64,000 nucleotides of DNA from Scandinavium manionii (GTDB lineage Bacteria > Pseudomonadota > Gammaproteobacteria > Enterobacterales > Enterobacteriaceae). The notes under the pieces are model-generated. The model had not been told where the DNA came from and ran no database searches. It worked only from the letters and a program-made list of their open reading frames with translations. This document shows, piece by piece, positions 8,402 to 17,720 of the stretch; the first letter of the stretch is position 1; every line of letters starts with the position of its first letter. Position numbers and translations under genes: made by a program. Location: contig NZ_JALIGC010000034.1 in assembly GCF_024764775.1 (NCBI RefSeq), positions 62,001 to 126,000 on the forward strand, written 5' to 3'.

Positions 8402-10330
8402 CTAAGACGTTTCAGATTTTTTCTTACGCGCCTTACTGAAGGTTTTCTTTTTCTGCTGCTGCTCGCCGCCCGGGGCCACCAGGCCACGGAACTGTTTCAC
8501 CGGCGTGCTTCGCGCCTGCTGAATCAAATCAAACAACGTGCCGACCAGCGGCTGCATGAAATCCTGATAGCGACACTGCTTTTCACTAATTTGCGTCAGC
8601 ACTGATTCCCAGTGCGCGGTCATGTCCGGTCGTCCGGCCATTTCCGGCAGCGAGTGGATCAGCGCCCTTCCCGCTTCAGATGAATGAATGTAGCGCCCCT
8701 TTTTGGTCAGGAACCCTCGCTTAAACAGCAGCTCGATGATCCCGGCGCGCGTCGCTTCGGTGCCTAAACCATCCGTCGCACGCAGGATCTTCTTCAGGTC
8801 TTTATCCTGCACAAAACGCGCAATCCCGGTCATCGCGGAAAGGATGGTGGCATCAGTGAAATGCCGCGGCGGCTGGGTCTGACGTTCAACCACTTCGCCT
8901 TTTTCGCACAGCAGTTCGTCGCCCTTCGCCACCACCGGCAGCGGAGTGCCGTCATTGTCTTCGTCACGCTCTTTATTGCCGAGCAGCGTGCGCCAGCCAG
9001 CTTCTGCGAGGAAACGCGCTTTGGCGATGAATTTCCCGTTGGCGATCTCCAAATCAATCTGACATTTGCGGAACACCGCATCCGGGCAGAACTGCATCAG
9101 ATATTGGCGGGCCACCAGCTCATACACCTTGGCTTCGTTGTCGGTCATTCTCACCGACGAACTGCGCGCCGTTGGGATGATGGCGTGGTGAGCATCGACC
9201 TTTTTGTCATCCCAGCAGCGGTTGCGAATTTCAGGGTCAACAACCGGCTGCGGCAGCAAACCCGAGGCGTGCACGCTTATTGCGTTCAGCACCGCCTCGC
9301 GTCCGGCAAAATGCTCTTCCGGCAGATAACGGCTGTCGGAACGCGGATAGGTAATCAGCTTGTGGGTTTCGTACAGTTTCTGGCAGATATCCAGCACGTT
9401 CTGCGCGCTGAAACCAAAACGTTTGGCGGCTTCAATCTGCAACGCGGACAGCGAAAACGGCAGCGGGGCCGGTTCTGAATCCCGTTTATCATTATACGCA
9501 GTGACGACCGCCGGTTGCCCGGCAATGCGCCCCAGCACGTGATCGGCCAGCGGGCGATGCAGCAAACGCCCTTCTTCATCCTGATACGGTTCACAGGCTT
9601 CGCTCGGCTGCCACGTGGCGGTGAAACGCTCGTCGGCAGGCGTGACGATATGCGCTTTCACGTCGAAGAAATCTTTCGAGACGAAGTTTTCAATTTCTTC
9701 ATCACGACGCACCACCAGCCCGAGCACCGGCGTTTGTACCCGACCAACGGAGAGCACGCCCTGATAGCCCGCGTTGCGGCCCAGCAGCGTGTAAGCGCGG
9801 GTCATGTTGATGCCGTACAGCCAGTCAGCGCGCGCGCGCGCCAGCGCGGACACGCACAGCGGGATGAAATCGTTGTTGGAGCGCAGACGGGAAATCGCGC
9901 GTTCAACCGCCTGCGGGTTGAGATCGTTAATCAGACAGCGCTGCACCTGCCGACGCTTTTCCGCCGGCATGTCGAGATAATCCAGCACTTCATCCACCAG
10001 CAGCTGCCCTTCTCTGTCCGGGTCACCCGCGTGGATGACTTCGGTAGCGTCGTGCAACAGGCGCTTGATAGCGTTCAGCTGTTTGGTCACTGACGGCCGC
10101 GGTTGCAGCCGCCATTTTTCCGGCACAATCGGCAAGTCCATCAGGTTCCAGCGCGCATAACGGCTGTCGTAGACATCCGGCTGCGCCTGTTCCAGCAGGT
10201 GACCGATACACCAGGTGACAACCTGGCCGTTACCACATTCGATAAAGCCATCGCCCCGACGATGCGGCTTGGGCAGCACGTCGGCGATGGCACGGGCCAG
10301 ACTCGGTTTTTCCGCAATAAACAAGCGCAT
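8402..10330 (-). CDS. topB: DNA topoisomerase III
   Basis: TopB is a type IA topoisomerase that decatenates replicating daughter chromosomes by single-strand passage. The 642-residue protein has the Toprim start RLFIAEKPSLARAIA, the acidic DPDREGQ motif near residue 103, and the active-site tyrosine in LITYPRSDSRYLPE at about residue 328. The C-terminus is short and basic (KKKTFSKARKKK). It lies four bases downstream of selD on the same strand, as in E. coli, so selD-topB are cotranscribed. Confidence 0.98.
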   Translation of the reverse strand: MRLFIAEKPSLARAIADVLPKPHRRGDGFIECGNGQVVTWCIGHLLEQAQPDVYDSRYARWNLMDLPIVPEKWRLQPRPSVTKQLNAIKRLLHDATEVIHAGDPDREGQLLVDEVLDYLDMPAEKRRQVQRCLINDLNPQAVERAISRLRSNNDFIPLCVSALARARADWLYGINMTRAYTLLGRNAGYQGVLSVGRVQTPVLGLVVRRDEEIENFVSKDFFDVKAHIVTPADERFTATWQPSEACEPYQDEEGRLLHRPLADHVLGRIAGQPAVVTAYNDKRDSEPAPLPFSLSALQIEAAKRFGFSAQNVLDICQKLYETHKLITYPRSDSRYLPEEHFAGREAVLNAISVHASGLLPQPVVDPEIRNRCWDDKKVDAHHAIIPTARSSSVRMTDNEAKVYELVARQYLMQFCPDAVFRKCQIDLEIANGKFIAKARFLAEAGWRTLLGNKERDEDNDGTPLPVVAKGDELLCEKGEVVERQTQPPRHFTDATILSAMTGIARFVQDKDLKKILRATDGLGTEATRAGIIELLFKRGFLTKKGRYIHSSEAGRALIHSLPEMAGRPDMTAHWESVLTQISEKQCRYQDFMQPLVGTLFDLIQQARSTPVKQFRGLVAPGGEQQQKKKTFSKARKKKSETS

Positions 10331-10334
10331 GCGG

Positions 10335-11378
10335 TTAGCTTATCTCGATCATCGGTCGTCCGCCGCGCGCGGTCACCAGCTCGCCGATGGCAGTCAGCGT
10401 AATGCCGTACTCCGCCGCAATGGTTTTGGTTTCGTCTTCCGCCTCCGGCAGCACTGCCAGCAGCAAGCCGCCGGAGGTTTGCGGGTCACACAGCAGGTTG
10501 CGCCACGCTTCCGGCATATCACCCATCAGGTGGCCGTAGCTCACAAAGTTACGGGACGTGCCACCAGGAACCGCGCCCTGTGCAATGTACTCTTCCACGC
10601 CCGGCAGTTTCGGCACGTCGGCAAAACGGATTTGCGCCTGCACGCCCGCACCCTGACACATTTCGCTCAGGTGCCCAAGCAGACCAAAACCGGTCACATC
10701 GGTCATCGCTTTGATGCCGTCGATATTGGCGAAGGCCGCGCCCGCGATGTTCATCTGGCACATGACTTCCGTCGCCAGGCCTTGATGTTCAGATTTAAGC
10801 AGTGATTTTTTCTCGGCGGTCGTCAGCACGCCAATGCCCAACGGTTTGGTGAGATACAGTTTGCAGCCCGCCTGGGCAGTGCTGTTTTTCTTCACGCGTT
10901 CTGTTGGCACGATACCGGTCACCGCGAGACCAAAAATCGGCTCTGGCGCATCAATAGAATGACCGCCAGCCAGCGCAATTCCGGCCTGTTGGCAGGCAAA
11001 ACGCCCGCCTTCAATCACTTCGCGGGCAATTTCTGGTGCCAGAGTGTTAATCGGCCAACCGAGAATGGCGATGGCCATGATCGGTTTTCCCCCCATCGCG
11101 AAGATATCGCTGATGGCGTTGGTCGCGGCGATACGCCCAAAATCAAACGGGTTATCGACGATGGGCATGAAGAAATCGGTGGTACTGATAACCGACGTCC
11201 CGTTACCCAAATCGTAAACGGCGGCATCGTCGCGCGTTTCATTGCCGACAAGCAGGTTCGGGTCGACAAACTTCGCCTGCTCACTGTGCAGGATGGTTTC
11301 CAGCACTTTGGGGGAAATTTTACAACCGCAACCGGCTCCGTGGCTGTATTGCGTCAAACGAATGGCTTGCTCGCTCAT
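10335..11378 (-). CDS. selD: Selenide, water dikinase (selenophosphate synthetase)
   Basis: SelD makes selenophosphate from selenide and ATP for selenocysteine and 2-selenouridine synthesis. Starting at the ATG at 11378, the protein is 347 residues, exactly the E. coli length, with the catalytic pair Cys17 and Lys20 in HGAGCGCK. This copy uses Cys, not selenocysteine. AGGAG lies 6-7 bases before this ATG; an ATG two codons upstream abuts the AGGAG and was not used. In E. coli ydjA is next upstream, but here a two-gene insertion intervenes. Confidence 0.97.
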   Translation of the reverse strand: MSEQAIRLTQYSHGAGCGCKISPKVLETILHSEQAKFVDPNLLVGNETRDDAAVYDLGNGTSVISTTDFFMPIVDNPFDFGRIAATNAISDIFAMGGKPIMAIAILGWPINTLAPEIAREVIEGGRFACQQAGIALAGGHSIDAPEPIFGLAVTGIVPTERVKKNSTAQAGCKLYLTKPLGIGVLTTAEKKSLLKSEHQGLATEVMCQMNIAGAAFANIDGIKAMTDVTGFGLLGHLSEMCQGAGVQAQIRFADVPKLPGVEEYIAQGAVPGGTSRNFVSYGHLMGDMPEAWRNLLCDPQTSGGLLLAVLPEAEDETKTIAAEYGITLTAIGELVTARGGRPMIEIS

Positions 11379-11410
11379 GGACATCTCCTGTCATTGCAAC
11401 CGATCCCGGC

Positions 11411-11536
11411 TATACACAAAATCATTCGGGTTGCATCGAGGCGGCAAGTTTGAAGAGCCCAGAAGCATAGATAACTATGTGACTGGGGTCTGAAAGCGTA
11501 GCCAACACAGAGGCAACCCGAAGGATGACGTGTATA
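11411..11536. repeat. ERIC element (126 bp)
   Basis: The sequence is a full-length enterobacterial repetitive intergenic consensus element. It is 126 bases long with complementary ends (TATACAC...CGGGTTGC at the left; GGCAACCCG...GTGTATA at the right). The central GTGACTGGGGT and GCGTAGCCAAC blocks match the standard ERIC core. It lies upstream of selD, next to the insertion that separates selD from ydjA. Confidence 0.88.
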
Positions 11537-11640
11537 TGTTAGCGCCCATTTGCTGAGGGAGTAAGAGCGACAATCTGATTTCGCGCGCTGTTGCTCATTA
11601 AGCGCGCAATCAGGCGAATAAACCCAGGGCTAAACCCGGA

Positions 11641-12234
11641 TCAATTCATTTGTACGTCACTATAGATTTTGTGGCGCAGCATATTGTACTGATACTTACA
11701 CTCTTTCAGCGGCCACGTCGGTGCCAGGTCATTTTTGCCCTGGGTGATATCGGTAATGATGACCTCGTTGATGTAATACCCCCCTTGTCCGGTATAGGCT
11801 TCATAGCTGTGCCCGGCTGTCGGAACAAAACTGCGGGAAGCGTCATGCCGCGTTTGCGAATACTGCGTCTCACTTACCGTGGAATAACCTAGGCTCAGGT
11901 ACTGTCCTGCCTTGATCGTATACTCCATAACATCCAGCCCCTTCAACGGCGAGCCTTCTGGAACCGGCGCAATCCCCGCCACGGTCTTGTTACGCGTGGA
12001 TTTTATCCCCAACACATTTATGCCGGCAGTCAGTGATTTGCTATCGACTTCCTGGAGGCATGACCCCACCCTGGTATAAATGTGCAGTGTCAGCGCATCG
12101 GCATTGTTTGATACCCGAAGCTTCGCCGCATCGGCTCCTACATAATCGTCTAAAGAAGAAGATGTCGAGATAACACAGCCACTTAGCATAGCCACACCAC
12201 AAGCAAGGAGTGGAGGTTTGATTCTCTGAATCAT
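11641..12234 (-). CDS. Hypothetical lipoprotein
   Basis: I do not recognise this 197-residue protein. The N-terminus is a lipoprotein signal with lipobox LSGC and modified Cys20, followed by a Ser-rich stretch; residue 21 is Val, which is compatible with outer-membrane sorting. The rest is soluble and beta-rich in composition, with Cys59 and Cys183 as the other post-signal cysteines. It sits on the opposite strand from the acid phosphatase gene, with which it shares a 239-base divergent region. It is absent from this position in E. coli, so it is probably part of a small insertion. Confidence 0.75.
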   Translation of the reverse strand: MIQRIKPPLLACGVAMLSGCVISTSSSLDDYVGADAAKLRVSNNADALTLHIYTRVGSCLQEVDSKSLTAGINVLGIKSTRNKTVAGIAPVPEGSPLKGLDVMEYTIKAGQYLSLGYSTVSETQYSQTRHDASRSFVPTAGHSYEAYTGQGGYYINEVIITDITQGKNDLAPTWPLKECKYQYNMLRHKIYSDVQMN

Positions 12235-12473
12235 TATTTTTCCCTTTTATTTTCTTGGGTAACAACGCATCGCCCTTACAAAAAGAGTAACGGCCATTGA
12301 CGTTCAAACTTGATACTCCTCGCGCCCAATAAACACACTCTTCGATGCGTAAATGCATTCACGATACTTATGAATGAGCCGTTTTGCGAGGTGCCGCAAC
12401 TTTTTAAACGCAAATTTATGACAGAAATGTGACAGCCCGACCTTTGGACGATCCACATAAAAAAGGAACCACA
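12235..12473. promoter_or_regulatory. Divergent control region, lipoprotein / acid phosphatase
   Basis: These 239 bases hold the promoters of two divergent genes. The segment is more AT-rich than its flanks. A ribosome site AAAGGA precedes the phosphatase ATG. No named operator was identified. Confidence 0.4.
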
Positions 12474-13220
12474 ATGAAAAAGAGTCTTCTTGCGTTTTGC
12501 GTTGCCAGTTTGTTTTCCGTTAATGCCTTCGCGCTGGTGCCCTCCGGGAATGATGCCACCACCAAACCTGACCTCTATTACCTGAAAAATGCCCAGGCAA
12601 TTGATAGCCTTGCCCTGCTGCCACCGCCGCCGGAAGTGGGCAGCATCGCGTTTCTGAACGATCAGGCGATGTATGAGCAGGGTCGCTTACTGCGTTCCAC
12701 CGAGCGCGGTAAACAGGCGGCAGAAGATGCCAACCTGAGCAGCGGCGGCGTGACCAATGCTTTCTCCAGTGCATTTGGTTCGCCTATTACCGCGAAAGAC
12801 AGCCCTGAGCTGCACAAACTGCTGACCAATATGATTGAAGATGCGGGCGACCTTGCGACCCGTTCGGCCAAGCAGAAATACATGCGTGTCCGCCCGTTCG
12901 CGTTCTACGGCGTGCCGACCTGCAATACCAAAGAGCAGGACGAACTGGCGAAAAACGGTTCATATCCGTCAGGCCATACGTCCATCGGTTGGGCAACTGC
13001 GTTGGTGCTGGCGGAAGTGAATCCGGCACGCCAAAACGATATCCTGAAACGCGGGTATGATCTGGGAGAAAGCCGGGTGATTTGCGGTTACCACTGGCAG
13101 AGCGATGTGGATGCGGCGCGGATTGTCGGTTCCGCGGTTGTGGCTACGCTGCATACCAACCCGGCGTTCCAGCAGCAGTTGCAGAAAGCCAAAGATGAGT
13201 TTGCGAAGACACAGAAATAA
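12474..13220 (+). CDS. phoN: Class A non-specific acid phosphatase (PhoN family)
   Basis: This is a secreted broad-specificity phosphomonoesterase acting in the periplasm. The 248-residue protein has a 20-residue signal peptide (MKKSLLAFC...NAFA) and the full class A signature of the PAP2 superfamily: K-x6-RP (KQKYMRVRP), PSGH, and SR-x5-H-x3-D (ESRVICGYHWQSD). The histidine of the last block is the expected phospho-acceptor. AAAGGA precedes the ATG at 12474. In Salmonella phoN is under PhoP control; no clear PhoP box was found here. The gene lies between selD and ydjA, where K-12 has none. Confidence 0.93.
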   Translation: MKKSLLAFCVASLFSVNAFALVPSGNDATTKPDLYYLKNAQAIDSLALLPPPPEVGSIAFLNDQAMYEQGRLLRSTERGKQAAEDANLSSGGVTNAFSSAFGSPITAKDSPELHKLLTNMIEDAGDLATRSAKQKYMRVRPFAFYGVPTCNTKEQDELAKNGSYPSGHTSIGWATALVLAEVNPARQNDILKRGYDLGESRVICGYHWQSDVDAARIVGSAVVATLHTNPAFQQQLQKAKDEFAKTQK

Positions 13221-13226
13221 TGTCGA

Positions 13227-13260
13227 CAGTGCCCGGCGGCGCAATGCCTGCCGGGCACTG
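13227..13260 (+). terminator. Terminator / REP-like hairpin after phoN-like gene
   Basis: A perfect 11-bp stem CAGTGCCCGGC / GCCGGGCACTG with a 12-base loop is followed by TTTTC. It lies seven bases after the phosphatase stop and just before the convergent ydjA stop, so it can serve both strands. Confidence 0.8.
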
Positions 13261-13269
13261 TTTTCTGAC

Positions 13270-13821
13270 TCAGAATTTCACAACAAACGGCGTGGCATCG
13301 GGGATGGAAACCGTCGTTGACGCCTTCAGCTGTGGCGTACCGAGATACAGGAAGCCGACAATTTTATCCTGTTCGCGACACTGCAAACCCTCTCGAACCA
13401 CCGGGCTTTCGGTCAGCGCACCGCTACGCCAGATACCGTTAAACCCTTGCGCGACAGCTGCCATTTGCATCGCCATCACCGCACAACCTGCGGACATTTC
13501 CTGCTCCCACACCGGCACTTTATGATCCGGCGTACACTTTGCCACCACCGCAATAATCAGCGGCGCACGGAACGGCGCGTTGCGGGCTTTGTCGATGGCT
13601 TTATCGTCCTGTCCGGCGTTAACCGCGCCCTTTTCCAGTAGTTGGCTAAAACGTTCCCGGCCTTCGCCTTCAATCACAAAGAACTGCCACGGTTGCAACG
13701 TGCCGTGATCGGGTGCGCGCAAGCCCGCGCGCAGGATATTTTCCAGCTGTTCCCCTTCCGGCGCGGGTTCTGCCAGACGGGAAGCGCTGCGGCGGTTAAC
13801 GAGTAATTCGAGTGCATCCAT
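13270..13821 (-). CDS. ydjA: NAD(P)H nitroreductase family protein YdjA
   Basis: YdjA is a small FMN-dependent nitroreductase-fold oxidoreductase; its physiological substrate is unclear. The 183 residues from the ATG at 13821 match E. coli YdjA in length. The FMN-binding N-terminus MDALELLVNRRSASRLAEP and the RAPDHG motif are clear. AGGAGA precedes this ATG by 8 bases; a longer frame to 13968 has no such site. Confidence 0.93.
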   Translation of the reverse strand: MDALELLVNRRSASRLAEPAPEGEQLENILRAGLRAPDHGTLQPWQFFVIEGEGRERFSQLLEKGAVNAGQDDKAIDKARNAPFRAPLIIAVVAKCTPDHKVPVWEQEMSAGCAVMAMQMAAVAQGFNGIWRSGALTESPVVREGLQCREQDKIVGFLYLGTPQLKASTTVSIPDATPFVVKF

Positions 13822-13985
13822 TGATAAATCTCCTGTCACGGGGTTTTTCATAAAATTAACATGACAGCAGAATTTGTTACAGCGCCGGAGGCGATTCCTG
13901 CTGACAACCGGCGGCGGTGTCATTAGGATAGCCTCACGTCGCGCCTTCGCGGGCGGACACCTTTTCATTCAGACAGGGAGTAAAC

Positions 13986-15839
13986 ATGCGAACCCTTTGG
14001 CGATTTATTGCCGGATTCTTTAAATGGACGTGGCGTCTGCTGAACTTCATCCGTGAACTGGTGCTGAACCTGTTCTTTATTCTGCTGGTGCTGGTGTGCG
14101 TGGGCATCTGGATGCAGTTCAGCAGCAGTACCACTGAAACCGCAGGCCGTGGCGCGCTGTTGATGAATTTAACCGGCGTGGTGGTTGATAAGCCGTCCAC
14201 CAGCAGTAAATTTGGTGCCATTGGCCGTCAACTGCTGGGCGCGAGCTCTGACCGCCTGCAGGAAAACTCCCTGTTCGATATCGTGAATACTATTCGCCAG
14301 GCGAAAGACGATCGTAATATCACCGGGATCGTGCTGGATCTGAAAAACTTCGCCGGGGCCGATCAGCCGTCGATGCAGTACATTGGTAAAGCGTTGCGTG
14401 AATTCCGCGACAGCGGCAAGCCGGTTTACGCCGTGGGCGACAGCTACACCCAGGGTCAGTACTACCTCGCAAGCTTCGCCAACAAGATTTATCTCTCTCC
14501 GCAGGGCACCGTCGATTTACACGGCTTCGCCACCAACGGGCTGTATTACAAATCCCTGCTGGATAAGCTGAAAGTCACCACCCACGTGTTCCGCGTCGGT
14601 ACCTATAAATCCGCCGTTGAACCGTTTATCCGTGATGACATGTCCCCGGCCGCGCGTGATGCGGACAGCCGCTGGATTGGCGAGCTGTGGCAGAACTATT
14701 TGACCACCGTGGCGGCCAACCGTCAGGCCACGCCGGAACAGATTTTCCCGGGTGCGAAAGGCATGCTTGATGGCCTGCGTAAAGTTGACGGCGATACCGC
14801 CAAATACGCGCTGGATAACAAGCTGGTTGACGTTCTGGCGTCTAACGCCCAAGTGGAAAAAGTGCTGTCCAAACAGTTCGGCTGGAGCAAAGCGGACAAT
14901 AATTATCGTGCCGTCAGCTACTACGATTACTCTCTGAAAACCCCTGCCGATAAGGGTGCCAGCGTTGCGGTTATCTTCGCCAATGGCGCGATCATTGACG
15001 GGGAAGAAACACCGGGCAATGTTGGCGGTGATACCACCGCGTCGCAAATTCGCGATGCGCGCCTTGATCCGAAAGTGAAAGCCATTGTACTGCGCGTCAA
15101 CAGCCCTGGCGGTAGCGTCAGTGCTTCAGAAGTGATTCGCTCTGAACTGGCCGCCGCACGCGAAGCCGGAAAACCGGTGGTTGTTTCCATGGGCGGCATG
15201 GCAGCCTCCGGCGGTTACTGGATTTCAACCCCGGCAGATTACATCGTCGCGAACGCCAGCACCCTGACCGGCTCCATCGGTATCTTCGGCGTCATCAACA
15301 CCGTTCAAAACAGCCTGGATTCCATCGGCGTGCACACTGACGGCGTTTCAACCTCGCCGCTGGCGGATATTTCGATGACTAAAGCGCTGCCGCAGGAAGT
15401 GCAGGACATGATGCAGCTCAGCATCGAGAACGGGTATAAGCGCTTTATTACGCTGGTAGCGCAGTCGCGGCACAGCACGCCGGAACAGGTCGATAAAATC
15501 GCCCAGGGCCACGTGTGGACCGGTCAGGATGCGAAAGCCAACGGTCTGGTCGATAGCCTGGGTGATTTCGATGATGCGGTCGCGAAAGCGGCGCAGCTGG
15601 CGAAACTCAATCAGTGGCACATTGATTACTATCAGGAAGAGCCGACGCTTTTCAATTCTGTTATCGACAGCCTGAGCGGTTCGGTTCGCGCCGCACTGCC
15701 TGAAGCCCTGCAGGCTTACCTGCCTGCGCCGCTGGTCAGTGCCGCAAACGTGGTGAAAGCGGAGGGCGATAAACTCGCCGCCTTCAACGACCCGCAGAAC
15801 CGCTACGCCTTCTGCCTGACCTGCGCTAATATACGTTAA
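13986..15839 (+). CDS. sppA: Signal peptide peptidase SppA (protease IV)
   Basis: SppA is an inner-membrane serine protease that degrades signal peptides after their release. The 617-residue protein has one membrane segment (about residues 26-44) and tandem ClpP-like domains. The catalytic Lys is Lys208 in RVGTYKSA and the nucleophile Ser is in MAASGGYW at about residue 408, as in the E. coli enzyme (618 residues). AGGGAG precedes the ATG. Confidence 0.97.
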   Translation: MRTLWRFIAGFFKWTWRLLNFIRELVLNLFFILLVLVCVGIWMQFSSSTTETAGRGALLMNLTGVVVDKPSTSSKFGAIGRQLLGASSDRLQENSLFDIVNTIRQAKDDRNITGIVLDLKNFAGADQPSMQYIGKALREFRDSGKPVYAVGDSYTQGQYYLASFANKIYLSPQGTVDLHGFATNGLYYKSLLDKLKVTTHVFRVGTYKSAVEPFIRDDMSPAARDADSRWIGELWQNYLTTVAANRQATPEQIFPGAKGMLDGLRKVDGDTAKYALDNKLVDVLASNAQVEKVLSKQFGWSKADNNYRAVSYYDYSLKTPADKGASVAVIFANGAIIDGEETPGNVGGDTTASQIRDARLDPKVKAIVLRVNSPGGSVSASEVIRSELAAAREAGKPVVVSMGGMAASGGYWISTPADYIVANASTLTGSIGIFGVINTVQNSLDSIGVHTDGVSTSPLADISMTKALPQEVQDMMQLSIENGYKRFITLVAQSRHSTPEQVDKIAQGHVWTGQDAKANGLVDSLGDFDDAVAKAAQLAKLNQWHIDYYQEEPTLFNSVIDSLSGSVRAALPEALQAYLPAPLVSAANVVKAEGDKLAAFNDPQNRYAFCLTCANIR

Positions 15840-15844
15840 TTCAT

Positions 15845-15870
15845 ATCCCCTCCACTGGAGGGGATTTTTC
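15845..15870 (+). terminator. Rho-independent terminator after sppA
   Basis: The 9-bp perfect stem ATCCCCTCC / GGAGGGGAT with a three-base loop is followed by TTTTTC. It starts five bases past the sppA stop and 47 bases before ansA, so ansA may need its own promoter or readthrough. Confidence 0.88.
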
Positions 15871-15891
15871 TTTCAGATTCAGTAACTCATC

Positions 15892-16908
15892 ATGCAAAAG
15901 AAATCGATTTACGTTGCCTACACTGGCGGCACCATCGGGATGCAGCGCTCTGAACAGGGCTACATCCCCGTGTCCGGCCACCTCCAGCGCCAGCTGGCGT
16001 TGATGCCTGAATTCCATCGTCCGGAAATGCCGGACTTCACCATCCACGAATACGCCCCGCTGATGGATTCTTCCGATATGACGCCGGATGACTGGCAGCA
16101 TATCGCCGAAGATATTCAGGCGCATTACGATGAATACGATGGTTTTGTCATTCTGCATGGCACCGACACCATGGCGTTTACCGCTTCGGCACTGTCGTTC
16201 ATGCTGGAAAACCTCGGCAAACCGGTGATTGTGACGGGGTCACAAATCCCTCTGGCCGAGCTGCGTTCCGACGGACAAATCAATCTGCTGAATGCGTTGT
16301 ACGTGGCGGCGAACTACCCGATTAACGAAGTGACCCTGTTCTTCAATAATCGCCTGTATCGCGGCAACCGCACGACCAAGGCGCATGCCGATGGCTTTGA
16401 CGCTTTCGCCTCGCCAAATCTGCAACCGCTGCTGGAAGCCGGGATCCATATCCGTCGTCTCGGCACCCCACCGGCGCCATACGGCACCGGCGAATTAATC
16501 GTGCATCGCATTACTCCACAGCCGATTGGCGTGGTGACGATTTACCCTGGGATTTCAGCAGACGTGGTCCGTAACTTCCTGCGCCAGCCGGTGAAAGCGC
16601 TGATCCTGCGCTCCTATGGCGTCGGTAATGCGCCGCAAAACGGTGATTTCCTCAAAGAGTTGGCCGAAGCCAGCCTGCGCGGCATTGTGGTGGTCAATCT
16701 CACCCAGTGCATGTCCGGCAAGGTGAATATGGGCGGCTATGCCACCGGTAACGCCCTCGCCCAGGCGGGTGTGGTTAGCGGCTTCGATATGACCGTGGAA
16801 GCCACGCTGACCAAGCTACACTATTTGTTAACGCAGGGGCTGGACGTCGATGCGGTGCGTACCGCGATGCAGCAAAACCTGCGTGGTGAACTGACGCCGG
16901 ACGAGTAA
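15892..16908 (+). CDS. ansA: L-asparaginase I (cytoplasmic)
   Basis: AnsA hydrolyses L-asparagine to aspartate and ammonia in the cytoplasm; it lacks a signal peptide. The 338-residue protein has both asparaginase threonine motifs: YTGGTIGM near residue 10 and HGTDTMAF near residue 90. It is followed after 11 bases by pncA, with which it forms an operon as in E. coli. The ribosome site is weak. Confidence 0.96.
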   Translation: MQKKSIYVAYTGGTIGMQRSEQGYIPVSGHLQRQLALMPEFHRPEMPDFTIHEYAPLMDSSDMTPDDWQHIAEDIQAHYDEYDGFVILHGTDTMAFTASALSFMLENLGKPVIVTGSQIPLAELRSDGQINLLNALYVAANYPINEVTLFFNNRLYRGNRTTKAHADGFDAFASPNLQPLLEAGIHIRRLGTPPAPYGTGELIVHRITPQPIGVVTIYPGISADVVRNFLRQPVKALILRSYGVGNAPQNGDFLKELAEASLRGIVVVNLTQCMSGKVNMGGYATGNALAQAGVVSGFDMTVEATLTKLHYLLTQGLDVDAVRTAMQQNLRGELTPDE

Positions 16909-16919
16909 GGAGAGCCAAG

Positions 16920-17561
16920 ATGAACGCACGCGCGCTGTTACTGGTGGATTTGCAGAACGACTTTTGTGCCGGGGGCGCACTCGCGGTGCCGGAAGGCGAC
17001 AGCACGGTTGACGTGGCGAATGCCCTGATCCACTGGTGTCTGGTTCGCGGTGACGCGATTGTCGCCAGTAAAGACTGGCATCCGGCCAATCATGGAAGCT
17101 TTGCCCGTCAGCATCACGTTAAGCCCTTTACGCAGGGCCAGCTCGATGGTCTGCCACAAACTTTCTGGCCCGATCACTGCGTGCAGAATACTGAAGGTGC
17201 CGAGTTGCATCCTCTGCTGGCCGATCAGTTTATCGACGTGGTGTTTCCGAAAGGTGAAGCGGTCAATATTGACAGCTACAGCGCCTTTTACGACAACGGC
17301 CATCGGCAGAAAACCGGGCTGGACGACTGGCTAAAAGCGCAGAAAGTCTCCGAGTTGATCGTGATGGGCCTGGCGACGGATTACTGCGTGAAGTTTACGG
17401 TGCTGGACGCCTTGAAACTTGGCTATGAAGTGAATGTGATTACCGACGGCTGTCGCGGGGTGAATATCAACCCGCAGGACAGCGCCCAGGCATTTATGGA
17501 GATGGCCGCCGAAGGTGCTACGCTCTACACCTTCGCCGACTGGCAGGAAACCCAGGCGTGA
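16920..17561 (+). CDS. pncA: Nicotinamidase / pyrazinamidase
   Basis: PncA deamidates nicotinamide to nicotinate for the NAD salvage pathway. The 213-residue isochorismatase-fold protein has Asp10 in VDLQNDFC, metal-site histidines in KDWHPANHGSF, and the nucleophile Cys in GLATDYCVKFT at about residue 156. A strong AAGGAG precedes the ATG, 11 bases after ansA. Confidence 0.96.
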   Translation: MNARALLLVDLQNDFCAGGALAVPEGDSTVDVANALIHWCLVRGDAIVASKDWHPANHGSFARQHHVKPFTQGQLDGLPQTFWPDHCVQNTEGAELHPLLADQFIDVVFPKGEAVNIDSYSAFYDNGHRQKTGLDDWLKAQKVSELIVMGLATDYCVKFTVLDALKLGYEVNVITDGCRGVNINPQDSAQAFMEMAAEGATLYTFADWQETQA

Positions 17562-17565
17562 TCCC

Positions 17566-17590
17566 TGCCCGGCATCACGCCGGGCATTTC
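17566..17590 (+). terminator. Terminator after pncA
   Basis: A perfect 8-bp stem TGCCCGGC / GCCGGGCA with a five-base loop and a short TTTC tail lies five bases past the pncA stop. Confidence 0.65.
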
Positions 17591-17720
17591 CCCTCGAATA
17601 CAATAATTTGAAGCTTTCTCGCAGTTTTAGCGAAGCGGCAATGCTACGCTTTTTTGGCTTTTTTTTCGCCACGCCCTTGTGTGGCGTGCGTGTTTATTTA
17701 TCAGTCAAAGAGGAAATTGT

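Noticed and set aside
8861..9478. 205-codon plus-strand frame opposite topB
   Set aside because: It is antisense to topB without a ribosome site and shows the His/Arg/Gln-rich composition of a shadow frame.
10335..11378. SelD as a selenocysteine protein
   Set aside because: The catalytic position is encoded as Cys (HGAGCGCK), with no in-frame TGA.
14517..15047. 176-codon minus-strand frame opposite sppA
   Set aside because: It is a shadow of sppA, and no domain is recognisable.
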